A DNA stretch of 64,000 bases from JABMPR01 sp964508765 (GTDB lineage Bacteria; Fidelibacterota; UBA8477; JABMPR01), in NCBI GenBank assembly GCA_964508765.1, contig CAZDVD010000008.1, forward strand, positions 42,770-106,769, read 5' to 3'. A model generated the notes under the pieces. It did not search any database. It was not told where the DNA came from and saw only the letters and a program-made list of their open reading frames with translations. Shown here in pieces: positions 43,501 through 52,826 of the stretch; position 1 is the stretch's first letter; each line of letters starts with the position of its first letter. The position numbers and the translations under genes are program-made.

Positions 43501-44247
43501 TTAGGTAAGATCCATTTCATTCACGGCGACCTTCACCCCAGAATTCATCTTGCGACGGATATAGGAGAAGACCTCCAGGAGAGGTAGATCCTTAGGACAG
43601 ACATCGTCACAGGCCATCATGCCGATACAACCGAAGACACCAATCTCAGTGGAAACCAGCTCAAACCATTCCTGATCGCCACGTTTATCACGGGGATCGA
43701 ACAGGAAACGACCGATGCGATTCAAACCGGCCGCTCCAAGAAAATCCGGGTTAACCTGAGCTGTAGCACATGCAGCTATACAGCAACCACATTCGATACA
43801 ACGTTCTGAATCGTAAATTTTAATTGCTGTTTTATTGTCCATACGTTCTTCCAGAGCAGCTGGATCGAATTCCTTCTGCGTATGAATCCAGGATTCCAAA
43901 CGTTTCGCCATATCATGAAACCAGACCCCGGTATCTACCGATAGATCACCGAGCAGTTTGAAGAAGGGCAGGGGATATAGTTCAATGGTTTCGCTAAGAT
44001 CGGAGGTGAGTGTCCGGCAGGCGAGTGTCGGACGACCATTGATCATCATGGCACAGGAACCACAAATACCAGCCCGACATACGAAATCATACATGAGGTC
44101 TGGAGCTTGTTTTTCTCTGATCCGATGGAGCGCAGTAAATAGATTTAATCGAGGAGTCTCCTCAAGCTCGAAAGTATCAATATGCGGCTCATCATTTTCT
44201 TTGGTGGGGTTATATCTGAATATTTTAAATGTCAGTGTACGAGCCAT
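43501..44247 (-). CDS. sdhB: Succinate dehydrogenase/fumarate reductase iron-sulfur subunit
   Basis: 248 residues carrying the electron chain from FAD to quinone. [2Fe-2S] cysteines are in CRAGICGSCAMMING and LACRT, the [4Fe-4S] set in CIECGCCIAACAT, and the final set in CIGMMACDDVCPKDLPL. It is last in the sdhC-A-B operon, with its ATG overlapping the sdhA stop (TAATG). Confidence 0.94.
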   Translation of the reverse strand: MARTLTFKIFRYNPTKENDEPHIDTFELEETPRLNLFTALHRIREKQAPDLMYDFVCRAGICGSCAMMINGRPTLACRTLTSDLSETIELYPLPFFKLLGDLSVDTGVWFHDMAKRLESWIHTQKEFDPAALEERMDNKTAIKIYDSERCIECGCCIAACATAQVNPDFLGAAGLNRIGRFLFDPRDKRGDQEWFELVSTEIGVFGCIGMMACDDVCPKDLPLLEVFSYIRRKMNSGVKVAVNEMDLT

Positions 44248-46196
44248 TATTTTGCATCCTTATAGGGTGATTCCTCACGCCAGGCTTCTTTCGGGATCCG
44301 AGTTCCCATTGGTTCAAGCGTTGGGTGTTTACCAAATGCGGTTTGTTCTGCATCTACTTTGGCATTGTATTGCTCTAGGGTCAAATCCATATCGATCATT
44401 TGTCCACCCCCATAACCACGATCTCCAGGTGGTAGATCCAGTTGACCAACCGGTTCATAATTGAACTCTGGTTCGTCAGCACCTACTGCCCAGGTGGCCA
44501 GAGTGCGGTTCAACCAGTTTTTATCATCACGTGCAGGATAATCTTCCCTTGTGTGGGCACCGCGAGATTCGGTTCTTAACAAGGCTCCCTTGGCAATGAT
44601 ATAAGCCTGCTTGGCCATTCCTTCAATGCGAAGGGCCTGTGAAAGTTCAGGATTCATACCTGGAGCTGTTGTCTGTACTTTTACTTGATCAATGCGCTCC
44701 AGAATCTCCTTAAGACCATCAACAGCATTCTGTAATTTTTCACCTGTCCTAAAAATATGGACATCTTCTCTAAGGAAATGAGCAATTTCATCTCGAATTT
44801 TGTAGACATTTTCGCTCCCTGAATTATTCATCAGATGAGCTATTTTATCAGTTTGTTCTTTCCCAAATTTTTCTGCAAGTGATATGTTGGCATTTAATTC
44901 AGCTGTTTTAGCATAAGAGGCAATTTTCTCGCCAACGACCATCCCGGCGACTACAGTTTCCGCAAGGGAATTTCCACCGAGGCGATTAAAACCATGCATA
45001 TCCCAATTCGAGACTTCCCCAAGGGCAAAGAGACCTTTTAAACCATAGGCATGTCCGTCTTTATTGACACGAATACCACCCATTGAGTAGTGTTGGGTCG
45101 GACGTACAGGAATCAATTCCTTTATAGGATCAACACCAATGAAATACATGCAAATATCGTAAACTTCACGCAACTTTGTATGCAGGTGCTCCGCACCGAG
45201 GTGTCGAAGATCAAGCCAAAGATGCTCACCATAAGAAGATTGAACACCCTTGCCTTTGAGCATATGCTCTTTCATGCGACGAGACACAACATCACGGGAT
45301 GCAAGCTCCTGAGCTTCAGGCTCATAATCAGGCATAAATCGATATTCATCAACATCAAGGAGCAACCCGCCGTCTCCCCTACACCCTTCTGTTACGAGGA
45401 TATCGGTGGGCACAATGCCCGTGGGATGAAATTGAACAGCTTCCATATTTCCAAGTGGAACCAGCCCAGTTTGCAGTGCTATCCACGATCCAGTGCCTTC
45501 GTTAATGATGGCATTGGTGGATTCACCATAAAGACGACCATAACCTCCTGTGGCAATCGCGGTGGACTTAGACATGTAGGCGATAATATCACCGGTTCTT
45601 AGACAACGTACAATGGCTCCCAGACAAACACCATCTTCATGGATGAGGCTCAGAGCCTCCATTCGATCATGAATGGTTATATCAAGCTGAACAGCCAGGT
45701 TGTCCATAGCGTATAGTACTGTATGACCCGTTCCATCAGCAGTATAGCAGGTTCGCCATTTGGCAGTACCACCAAAACTACGGGCAGTGATGAGACCTTC
45801 TTTGTCAAAATCTTCAACGATGGTGGTTTTCTTGCCTTTGATGTAGACGTCGCGGGGACCGCCCTCAACCCTGTTCCAGGGCACTCCAAAATGGGCCATC
45901 TCACGCATGGCGATAGGTGCGTTGTCAGCAAAAATACGGGCAACTTCCTGATCAGCACCCCAATCAGAACCTTTGACTGTATCCAACCAGTGAATGGTTG
46001 GGTTATCACCCTTTCCTTTTACAGAGTTGCCCAATGAGGCTTGCATGCCACCCTGGGCGGCTGCGGAGTGACTTCTCCTGGGAGGTACCAGGGAAAGCAT
46101 GGTTACATCGAGTCCAGTTTGAGCGCCTGCAATAGCAGCTCGTTCACCAGCCAAACCAGCACCAATAACGAGCACGTCTGTGGTGATGACTTTCAT
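44247..46196 (-). CDS. sdhA: Succinate dehydrogenase/fumarate reductase flavoprotein subunit
   Basis: 649 residues. The FAD-binding N terminus is VLVIGAGLAGERAAIAGAQ, the covalent-FAD histidine region is RRSHSAAAQGGMQASLG, and the active site includes QFHPTGI and RPTQHYSMGGIRVN. The large size and the C-terminal RGAHTREDYPARDDKNWL fit the quinone-linked Sdh/Frd of the B-type used by Bacteroidota and epsilonproteobacteria. Direction (succinate oxidation or fumarate reduction) cannot be read from sequence. It overlaps sdhC by ATGA. Confidence 0.94.
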   Translation of the reverse strand: MKVITTDVLVIGAGLAGERAAIAGAQTGLDVTMLSLVPPRRSHSAAAQGGMQASLGNSVKGKGDNPTIHWLDTVKGSDWGADQEVARIFADNAPIAMREMAHFGVPWNRVEGGPRDVYIKGKKTTIVEDFDKEGLITARSFGGTAKWRTCYTADGTGHTVLYAMDNLAVQLDITIHDRMEALSLIHEDGVCLGAIVRCLRTGDIIAYMSKSTAIATGGYGRLYGESTNAIINEGTGSWIALQTGLVPLGNMEAVQFHPTGIVPTDILVTEGCRGDGGLLLDVDEYRFMPDYEPEAQELASRDVVSRRMKEHMLKGKGVQSSYGEHLWLDLRHLGAEHLHTKLREVYDICMYFIGVDPIKELIPVRPTQHYSMGGIRVNKDGHAYGLKGLFALGEVSNWDMHGFNRLGGNSLAETVVAGMVVGEKIASYAKTAELNANISLAEKFGKEQTDKIAHLMNNSGSENVYKIRDEIAHFLREDVHIFRTGEKLQNAVDGLKEILERIDQVKVQTTAPGMNPELSQALRIEGMAKQAYIIAKGALLRTESRGAHTREDYPARDDKNWLNRTLATWAVGADEPEFNYEPVGQLDLPPGDRGYGGGQMIDMDLTLEQYNAKVDAEQTAFGKHPTLEPMGTRIPKEAWREESPYKDAK

Positions 46197-46981
46197 GAGA
46201 GAATTCCTTCCAGAGGACCGGCCATGGCTATTACTGTGGCGGCGCCTAAAATCGTATAAAACCAGAATAGAAAATAAAAAAGGGCTTTGGCATAATTGCG
46301 CACAAAAAAGGTATCAGCATACCATTTTACAAGGAGACGATAAACACCAATAGCCATATGAGCAACCACGCTCACCATGAGGATGGCGTAGAGAATCCAG
46401 AGACCGCTTTCCACCCGGGAAGTCGCGACATCAACAGTAAGGCCAACGGTTTGTCCGGCAACGCCCATATCAGTGAAGATATTCCACATAACCAAAAATA
46501 AGTGAAAGGCACCTGTGGCCAAAATGATCATACCTGTTCGTACTTGAGTGATCCATAATGAAGTCTCAAAGTGGGAACGCAATTTTATTTCTGACTTAGG
46601 GTCCTGTTGCCAGCCATTGCGGGATGCTTCAAGTTTATTACCCAGTTCTAGCATTTTTTTTCGATCCCGTAGTTTCCCGGGAATCTTACGTCCGGCCCAG
46701 ACGAAATGAATAAAAAAGACGATGGTCACGATGAAAACGAGGGGCTGTGCCATGGGAACCGTATGTTCCATGAAATAGGCCACATCTTCATATAGTTTAG
46801 CACTCACCAAAATACTACTCTCCAGAATGAGGTGCCCAAGGATAAAAAATGCCAAAAAAGCTCCTGTGAGACCACTAATGCGTTCATCGAGTAAGACTCT
46901 TTTAGCTCTTTTGAAAGCACCGCTCGTTTTACTATGGCGAGTTTCTGCTTTTGGGTATAGTTCAGTATCAATACCAGTCAT
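46193..46981 (-). CDS. sdhC: Succinate dehydrogenase/fumarate reductase cytochrome b subunit
   Basis: 262-residue membrane anchor with five hydrophobic segments and histidines suited to bind two hemes (for example FFILGHLILES, FIHFVWAGRK, GAFHLFLVMW and SVVAHMAIGVYRL). A single large anchor subunit marks the type B complex, which takes or gives electrons to menaquinone. First gene of the operon; the 280-bp gap to 47262 shows no further gene and must hold two divergent promoters. Confidence 0.9.
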   Translation of the reverse strand: MTGIDTELYPKAETRHSKTSGAFKRAKRVLLDERISGLTGAFLAFFILGHLILESSILVSAKLYEDVAYFMEHTVPMAQPLVFIVTIVFFIHFVWAGRKIPGKLRDRKKMLELGNKLEASRNGWQQDPKSEIKLRSHFETSLWITQVRTGMIILATGAFHLFLVMWNIFTDMGVAGQTVGLTVDVATSRVESGLWILYAILMVSVVAHMAIGVYRLLVKWYADTFFVRNYAKALFYFLFWFYTILGAATVIAMAGPLEGILS

Positions 46982-47261
46982 GATACCAGCTCCGATCTAT
47001 GGTTAAAGGCTAGAGTAAATTGCCGTTTTAATTGTTAGTTTAGCACGGGGTGAATATCATCTCCCCAAATCAAATTTCAAGTATGAAGTATGTCCATCAA
47101 CCCAACATTTAACAAATTGATGTGAATGAGTCATGATTGCTCGAAGCAAATATTAAACCATTCCGATTAAATCAAGGGAACTTTTTAGTGATCCAATTAA
47201 TTCACATGTGCATATTAACTTCCTTCAATCTATTTTGTAATCATCAATTAAAGGAATCCGC

Positions 47262-48434
47262 ATGAAAGATCGTATGATTTCTCTGGATGTATTCCGAGGT
47301 TTGACCGTCGGATTGATGATACTGGTCAATAACCCTGGAAGCTGGTCGCATATATATGGACCACTACATCATGCCCGCTGGCATGGGTGGACACCCGCGG
47401 ATCTGGTCTTTCCATTTTTTCTGTTTATTGTTGGTGTGGCTATGGCTCTCAGTTTTGGGAAACGTGTAGATGCTGGTGCTGATGTGGTTGCCCTGAAGAA
47501 AAAGGTCTGGACAAGAGGAGCCATCATTATTGGTCTGGGTCTCTTTTTAAATGGTTTCCCTTTTAACATTCCACTCAATGCCCAAATGGCTGCTGACTTT
47601 GAGTTTTTGGATATCTTCCGCCGCTTCTCAACCATTCGCTACTGGGGTGTATTACAGCGGATCGGCATGAGCTATTTGATTGGTGGATTGATCATCCTTT
47701 ATTTCCCCAAAACCATGTCAAGAGTATTAGCAGTAGGTGCGCTGGTATTCATCTACGAATTCTTTATGCGAGTCCCTTTGGTGGATGGCTGGGGTGCCGG
47801 CAGTTTCGAGCTAGCTGATAATTTTATTCGTTATATGGATATGTTGCTGTTTGGTGAAGCTCATCTATATGGTGGTACCGGGGTCCCCTTTGATCCAGAA
47901 GGGTTTTTATCTACCCTACCCGCTGTTGCCACGCTCATGAGCGGGTTCTGGTTGGGTGAATACCTACGCAAGCCAATTGATCACCAGGAAAAGCTCAGTA
48001 ACTTGAGTGTCATCGGAATCATGGTATTTGTTGCGGGTTCATTACTGGGTCTTGTTGAACCAATCAACAAGCAATTATGGACGGTTTCCTATGTGATTGT
48101 CATGGATGGTCTGGCCATTATGATGATTGTGGTTTCCTCTTACATCATTGACGTCAAGAAATGGAATGCCTGGATCAAGCCGGCCATCGTATTTGGCAGT
48201 AATGCTCTGGTGGTTTTTGTGGGGTCAGGTATTATTGGTCGTCTGATGTATATGATTAAAACGACCAATGCTGAAGGAGAGATCATTTCGATTAAGCATG
48301 CGATCTATTCAGGATTCTTTGTCCCCCTGGCCGGAGAGTTAAATGGTTCTCTACTCTATGCGTTGACGAACATTGCTTTCTGGCTGGCCATTCTCTGGTA
48401 TTTGTACAGTAAAAAGATATTTGTAAAGATTTAG
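47262..48434 (+). CDS. Heparan-alpha-glucosaminide N-acetyltransferase-like membrane protein (COG4299/DUF5009)
   Basis: 390 residues with about ten membrane spans. The N-terminal MISLDVFRGLTVGLMILVNN and HARWHGWTPADLVFPFFLFI form the family signature with the conserved His-Trp region. Human HGSNAT moves acetyl groups from acetyl-CoA across the membrane onto terminal glucosamine; bacterial members (NagX) are thought to act on amino sugars. AAAGGAAT precedes the ATG. The sulfotransferase gene follows after 68 bp, so both may decorate or salvage a surface glycan; that link is inferred. Confidence 0.87.
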   Translation: MKDRMISLDVFRGLTVGLMILVNNPGSWSHIYGPLHHARWHGWTPADLVFPFFLFIVGVAMALSFGKRVDAGADVVALKKKVWTRGAIIIGLGLFLNGFPFNIPLNAQMAADFEFLDIFRRFSTIRYWGVLQRIGMSYLIGGLIILYFPKTMSRVLAVGALVFIYEFFMRVPLVDGWGAGSFELADNFIRYMDMLLFGEAHLYGGTGVPFDPEGFLSTLPAVATLMSGFWLGEYLRKPIDHQEKLSNLSVIGIMVFVAGSLLGLVEPINKQLWTVSYVIVMDGLAIMMIVVSSYIIDVKKWNAWIKPAIVFGSNALVVFVGSGIIGRLMYMIKTTNAEGEIISIKHAIYSGFFVPLAGELNGSLLYALTNIAFWLAILWYLYSKKIFVKI

Positions 48435-48502
48435 GTTTTTTGGTCGATACCCGAGAAGGGGAGTGTTCTGTTGCTAAATAATAAACCGGATTTTGCGCGT
48501 TG

Positions 48503-49288
48503 ATGAAAAAGTTAATAAAACTCAAAGCAAACTCAATAGTCAGATTTCTAGGTGAGCGTAAGGAAGCGCGTCATTTTGATCAGGACCCGATTATCATCGG
48601 TGGGTGCGGTCGCTCGGGAACAACGCTGCTCCTTTCTATCCTGGCGGCTCATCCAGACATATTTGCTATTCCTCATGAATCAGTAGCCTTGGTAAATTGG
48701 GAGCCAGGCTCTCAAAATATAAAAAATGCAAAACATCAGATGCATCCTACCCGGATTGACCGACTCTATCGTCATCTTCTGGTCAAAAGTATCCCACCGG
48801 GGAATAGACGCTGGTGCGAAAAAACCCCCCGGAATATCCACCATGTGGAAAATATTTTACAGTATTGGGACAAGGCCTTTTTCATCAATATTATTCGTGA
48901 TCCCAGGGATGTTTTGACATCCAAGCACCGCAATAAACCGGGTGAATATTGGGTATCTCTGAACAGGTGGGTCAAGGATGTAAGCAGAGGACTGGAATTT
49001 AAAGACCATCCCCGGGTATTCACGGTTCGCTATGAGGACCTTGTTCAGGATTTTGAGCCCACGATCCAGAAACTGTGTGCTTTTATAGAGATAGAATGTG
49101 GACCCGAAATTTTGAGCTGGCATACTCACACCACCGTACGCAAAAATCGAGCATGGGAAGGAAAGGTAGTCAAACTGCATACCAATTCTGTCCAGAAGTG
49201 GAAACTTCCTGAGCATGCCGTGAGATTGGCTCAGATCATGGGAGATAAACGTATCCTGGATTTAATGGAGCGTTTGAACTACACCTAA
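48503..49288 (+). CDS. Sulfotransferase family protein
   Basis: 261 residues. The PAPS 5'-phosphosulfate loop is PIIIGGCGRSGTTLLLSILA, and the 3'-phosphate site shows INIIRDPRDVLTSK. This matches the sulfotransferase_3-like group acting on carbohydrates or lipids. I use ATG 48503 rather than TTG 48500. Product PAP would be cleared by the CysQ-like phosphatase at 33563. Acceptor unknown. Co-transcribed with the upstream acetyltransferase-like gene. Confidence 0.88.
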   Translation: MKKLIKLKANSIVRFLGERKEARHFDQDPIIIGGCGRSGTTLLLSILAAHPDIFAIPHESVALVNWEPGSQNIKNAKHQMHPTRIDRLYRHLLVKSIPPGNRRWCEKTPRNIHHVENILQYWDKAFFINIIRDPRDVLTSKHRNKPGEYWVSLNRWVKDVSRGLEFKDHPRVFTVRYEDLVQDFEPTIQKLCAFIEIECGPEILSWHTHTTVRKNRAWEGKVVKLHTNSVQKWKLPEHAVRLAQIMGDKRILDLMERLNYT

Positions 49289-49358
49289 GCAACCCGTTCT
49301 GCCGCGCTTATAAATTTATGAATTGGGGAAGAAAGCTGGATACAACTCGCGTTGTTTT

Positions 49359-50678
49359 CTAATATTGAAACTCAAAATTGAGCATCCAGACCTCGTGATC
49401 TTCATAACTGACCATGGTGGCAAAACGGTCTGGAATGGCTATCAACCTGAGGCCCAATTGCCATTGTAGCTGGTCATCAAATCTATTCCGTGAGTACTCT
49501 GAACTGATATAATCAAACTGATTAATGATGCTGATGGCATCTCCCATATTTCTGGGGAAGGGGTACCAGATATTGGCCAGTGAGACACAGCGCTTGTCTA
49601 AATATACAGACAGATGATTGTTGAACTGCGGCAGACCAACCGTTCCGGTGACAAAAAATGAGGAGTTCTGGGCATAGGGGTCTTTGAGCTCATCTTCCAG
49701 GATACTCATAAATCTTTTGTGTCCATTCTCTGCCCGTAGACGTGCACGATTTGCTTGTGAGAAGGCTTCCACATAGTTTGTCCAACCAAATGCCAGGCTG
49801 ACCTTATAAAGCTCACCTCGCTCAGGCAATAATTGAAGTTTAAGCGTGAGGTCTGTTTGGTCAATGACTGATTCCGTTGCCCACACATTGGTTTCCGCGC
49901 TGATCAACCAGAAGGATACACCGGTTTTGAGCTGCCGGAAATCTTCCGTGTTTGGATTCCACCGACCTGACGCATAAATCCAGGTTCTGGGAATGGACGC
50001 TGTGGGTACATCAATGAGCTGATAACGTGGTTTTATTTTCAGGAATGCTGCATAACGACTTTTTATAATATCCACGCGATTCTGCTCCTGACGGAGCTTG
50101 GCTTCGTCCATTTTTAGAATATGATCCAAAGAATCAATCACGGCTTGTTTCCGAGCCAGACCCAGACTATCCATGGTGATTTTGTGCCGCAGTGAATCTG
50201 CGCGGAGTGCTTCAGTGGCTTGATGGGTAAGTTCCTGTTTGCGGATATTTGTTTCCAGAGCTATTTGAATTTCCTGGGTGACCAGACCATGGTAGGCGGA
50301 TTTTACATAGCTGATAAGACTATGAAAAGTCGAATCAGGAGATAGGTATCGATCAGTAATTTTTACGCTACGCAGGTTCATGTTGGTTGATACGAGGGAC
50401 TCGTAGCTATAGTTCTCTTCCAGACGGTCTTTGTTCTCAGCTATTTGCTGAGTGGCAATACTTTGAACACTCACCTCAACATATTGGGCGAAGTGTAAAC
50501 GAGCATTATTATCAGCTGCTTCTTGAGATTCCGTTGATTCGCCAATTCCGTAATACAGGGTGTCTGAGGTAAGCTCTCCAGAAGTGACCCAACTGGGAAC
50601 ACCATTTTGAGGCGTCAGAATGTCGTCAATGACAGAGGTGCCGATAATCTCATCCAGATCAAAGGGCCGACCATGCAC
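49359..50678 (-). CDS. Unknown exported protein with LPP20-like domain
   Basis: 439 residues from GTG 50678. The first part (PSWVTSGELTSDTLYYGIGE, then AADNNARLHFAQYVEVSV) resembles the LPP20/DUF4384-type lipoproteins; a coiled coil follows (about 145-215), then a beta-rich domain. Upstream of the GTG the frame stays open for 31 more codons and encodes a signal peptide with lipobox LLIGAC, headed by GGAGG 6 nt before ATC at 50771, but no ATG, GTG or TTG. The true start may be a rare ATC, or the region may hold a sequence error. Function unknown. Confidence 0.65.
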   Translation of the reverse strand: MHGRPFDLDEIIGTSVIDDILTPQNGVPSWVTSGELTSDTLYYGIGESTESQEAADNNARLHFAQYVEVSVQSIATQQIAENKDRLEENYSYESLVSTNMNLRSVKITDRYLSPDSTFHSLISYVKSAYHGLVTQEIQIALETNIRKQELTHQATEALRADSLRHKITMDSLGLARKQAVIDSLDHILKMDEAKLRQEQNRVDIIKSRYAAFLKIKPRYQLIDVPTASIPRTWIYASGRWNPNTEDFRQLKTGVSFWLISAETNVWATESVIDQTDLTLKLQLLPERGELYKVSLAFGWTNYVEAFSQANRARLRAENGHKRFMSILEDELKDPYAQNSSFFVTGTVGLPQFNNHLSVYLDKRCVSLANIWYPFPRNMGDAISIINQFDYISSEYSRNRFDDQLQWQLGLRLIAIPDRFATMVSYEDHEVWMLNFEFQY

Positions 50679-50892
50679 AGACCTGTCAAATATTGTGGTG
50701 TCAGGTTTAGGATTGCCCCAGGCTGTGATGCAAGCGCCAATGAGGAGAATTATTGTAAAGCGTTTTGAGATAAAATGCCTCCACTGTATAGCATGTATTC
50801 TAGTATTTGCCAGTGTTTAAGACAAGGTTTGATTCATAGAGATGGGGGTTGTGGATCTCAATTTTGCGCTTGATCACTCCGCAAGAAAATAC

Positions 50893-51063
50893 TCTCGCTG
50901 AGGCGCAGAGAACGCAGAGATTATTTTGTTGAGTCATATGCGGGTGGGCGACACCTCTCCAGTTCAAACTCATTCGGCCGAGAGGAGGGGTTAAAAGCGT
51001 TGAGGATTCATCCCATGCTTTTAAATCTCTCTAAAACTTTGCGTCTCTGCGCACTTTGCGAGA
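50893..51063. repeat. MITE-like element with ~28-bp imperfect inverted ends
   Basis: The left end TCTCGCTGAGGCGCAGAGAA (50893 on) and the right end, read on the minus strand as TCTCGCAAAGTGCGCAGAGA (51063 down), match at about 24 of 28 positions allowing small gaps. The 115-bp interior has no coding. The element fills most of the gap between the exported protein and prolyl-tRNA synthetase; the rest of the gap shows nothing identifiable. Confidence 0.65.
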
Positions 51064-51180
51064 AAATTTTAAGCGAGTTGTGAATGAAGATTTTACGCTA
51101 TTCTTCGTTGTGTCAGGGGGGTACTTATGTTATGATTGCATCGCTGTGCCGAATAAGCGGCCCAACTCCAAATAGAAAGG

Positions 51181-52620
51181 ATGCCCGTTGTGTCAAAAGG
51201 GGTAACAAAACAGAGCGAAGATTTTTCAAAATGGTATACCGATGTGGTCAGACAAGCCAAGCTGGCGGATTATGGTCCTGTTAAAGGAACCATGGTCATC
51301 CGACCGTATGGATATGCGATATGGGAGAATTTTCAAGGCATCCTGAATCAAATGTTTAAGGACACGGGTCATGTAAACGCCTATTTCCCCATGTTCATTC
51401 CAGAGCATTTTCTCAAAAAAGAAGCTGAACATGTGGAAGGCTTTGCTCCTGAAGTTGCTGTGGTCACCCATGCTGGCGGCAAGAAGTTGGACGAAGCTTT
51501 GGTGGTTCGCCCTACATCGGAGACCATTATCTGGCACATGTATAAGAAGTGGATATCATCTTATCGGGATCTGCCACTTCTCATCAATCAATGGGCCAAT
51601 GTGGTGCGCTGGGAAATGCGTACACGCTTGTTTCTACGAACCACAGAGTTCCTCTGGCAGGAAGGGCATACTGCGCACGCAACAGCAGATGAGGCTGAAG
51701 AAGAAACATTGAGAATGCTGGATGTCTATCGTCGTTTCGCCGAAGATTATATGGCTATGCCGGTTATCACGGGACAGAAAACGGAGTCTGAGAAATTTGC
51801 CGGTGCAATCAGCACCTATTCCATCGAAGCCATGATGCGTGATACCAAAGCCTTACAATCTGGAACCAGTCATTATCTGGGGCAGAATTTTGCCAGGGCA
51901 TTTGAGGTGACTTTTCAGAATAAAGACAATAAAGAAGAGTTCGTTTATGCCACGAGCTGGGGCGTAAGTACCCGTCTTGTTGGTGGTCTGATTATGTGCC
52001 ACGGTGATGATAAGGGCTTAATCCTGCCTCCCAAGGTAGCGCCTTATCAGGTTGTGATCATTCCCATTTTTCGAAAAGATAGCAAAGACCTTGTTATGGA
52101 TAAGGTTGATGAGATAGTCGCTGATTTGAAGCGAGCGGAAATTCGTGTCCATGTGGATGATGATGAGAAGAGTTCACCTGGTTTCAAATTTAATGAATGG
52201 GAAATGTGTGGTGTGCCCATGCGGGTTGAAATCGGACCCAAGGATATCGAAAAGGGACATGCTGTGGTGGTTATCCGTCATTCCGGTGAGAAGCATTTTA
52301 TCAAGTTACCAGAGTTGGTGAAATTTCTGGCTGATCAGCAGGATATTGTTCAGGCTGAATTGTTCCAACGTGCTCTGGATTTCCGTGAAGCCAATACACA
52401 TACTGTTGACAATTGGGATGATTTCAAAGATACTCTGGAAAACAAGGGTGGCTTCATCAAAACCTACTGGAATGGATCTGCTGAGGTTGAAGAGAAGATC
52501 AAGAATGAAACCAAAGCAACCATCCGTTGCATTCCTTTTGATCAACCGGAAGCTCCTGGAAAATGTATTTACACTGGAGAAGAGAGTAGCCAGCAGGTGA
52601 TATTCGCGAAGGCTTATTAA
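51181..52620 (+). CDS. proS: Prolyl-tRNA synthetase (archaeal/eukaryotic-like type 3)
   Basis: Charges tRNA-Pro. 479 residues without the bacterial editing insertion: the class II core runs straight from motif 1 to motif 2 (VVRWEMRTRLFLRTTEFLWQ) and motif 3 (GVSTRLVGGLIMCHGDDKGL), then the anticodon domain (PYQVVIIPIF) and a C-terminal zinc/extension region ending in a Tyr. That is the ProS type found in archaea, eukaryotes and some bacteria. ATG 51181 has no spacing from AAAGG; GTG 51190 is spaced correctly, so the true start may be nine bases later. Confidence 0.95.
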   Translation: MPVVSKGVTKQSEDFSKWYTDVVRQAKLADYGPVKGTMVIRPYGYAIWENFQGILNQMFKDTGHVNAYFPMFIPEHFLKKEAEHVEGFAPEVAVVTHAGGKKLDEALVVRPTSETIIWHMYKKWISSYRDLPLLINQWANVVRWEMRTRLFLRTTEFLWQEGHTAHATADEAEEETLRMLDVYRRFAEDYMAMPVITGQKTESEKFAGAISTYSIEAMMRDTKALQSGTSHYLGQNFARAFEVTFQNKDNKEEFVYATSWGVSTRLVGGLIMCHGDDKGLILPPKVAPYQVVIIPIFRKDSKDLVMDKVDEIVADLKRAEIRVHVDDDEKSSPGFKFNEWEMCGVPMRVEIGPKDIEKGHAVVVIRHSGEKHFIKLPELVKFLADQQDIVQAELFQRALDFREANTHTVDNWDDFKDTLENKGGFIKTYWNGSAEVEEKIKNETKATIRCIPFDQPEAPGKCIYTGEESSQQVIFAKAY

Positions 52621-52630
52621 TGTGTGACTG

Positions 52631-52698
52631 GAGGTTGAGCTTGTCTGGCAGGTCCCCGCCAAATGCGGCGGGTGGAGCGAAGACTGCTCGAAACCTCG
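52631..52698. repeat. Intergenic repeat GAGCTTG^TCGAA with 44-bp insert
   Basis: Host halves GAGGTTGAGCTTG (52631-52643) and TCGAAACCTCG (52688-52698) would join into a near-palindrome. The insert at 52644-52687 contains the hairpin CCCCGCC-AAATG-CGGCGGG. Same host junction as at 1666/1700. A further copy of the host family, TTCGACTTTGCTCAG, lies at about 52734. Confidence 0.6.
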
Positions 52699-52771
52699 GA
52701 TATCACATCAATAGTTCTTGGACATTTCGATACTTCGACTTTGCTCAGCACAGGCTTACTCAATGTCCATT

Positions 52772-52807
52772 AAAAAAGCCCTCACCATTTGGTGAGGGCT
52801 TTTTTAA
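52772..52807. terminator. Bidirectional rho-independent terminator
   Basis: AAAAAAGCCCTCACC, loop ATTT, GGTGAGGGCTTTTTTAA. It lies between convergent proS and the DUF4395 gene. Confidence 0.92.
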
Positions 52808-52826
52808 TATTTCGTTTTGAAGAAGT

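Noticed and set aside
45090..45602. 170-codon frame antisense to sdhA
   Set aside because: Shadow frame over conserved flavoprotein sequence.
49289..51180. T-box or other riboswitch upstream of proS
   Set aside because: No T-box sequence or specifier hairpin is visible; the gap is mainly the inverted-repeat element.
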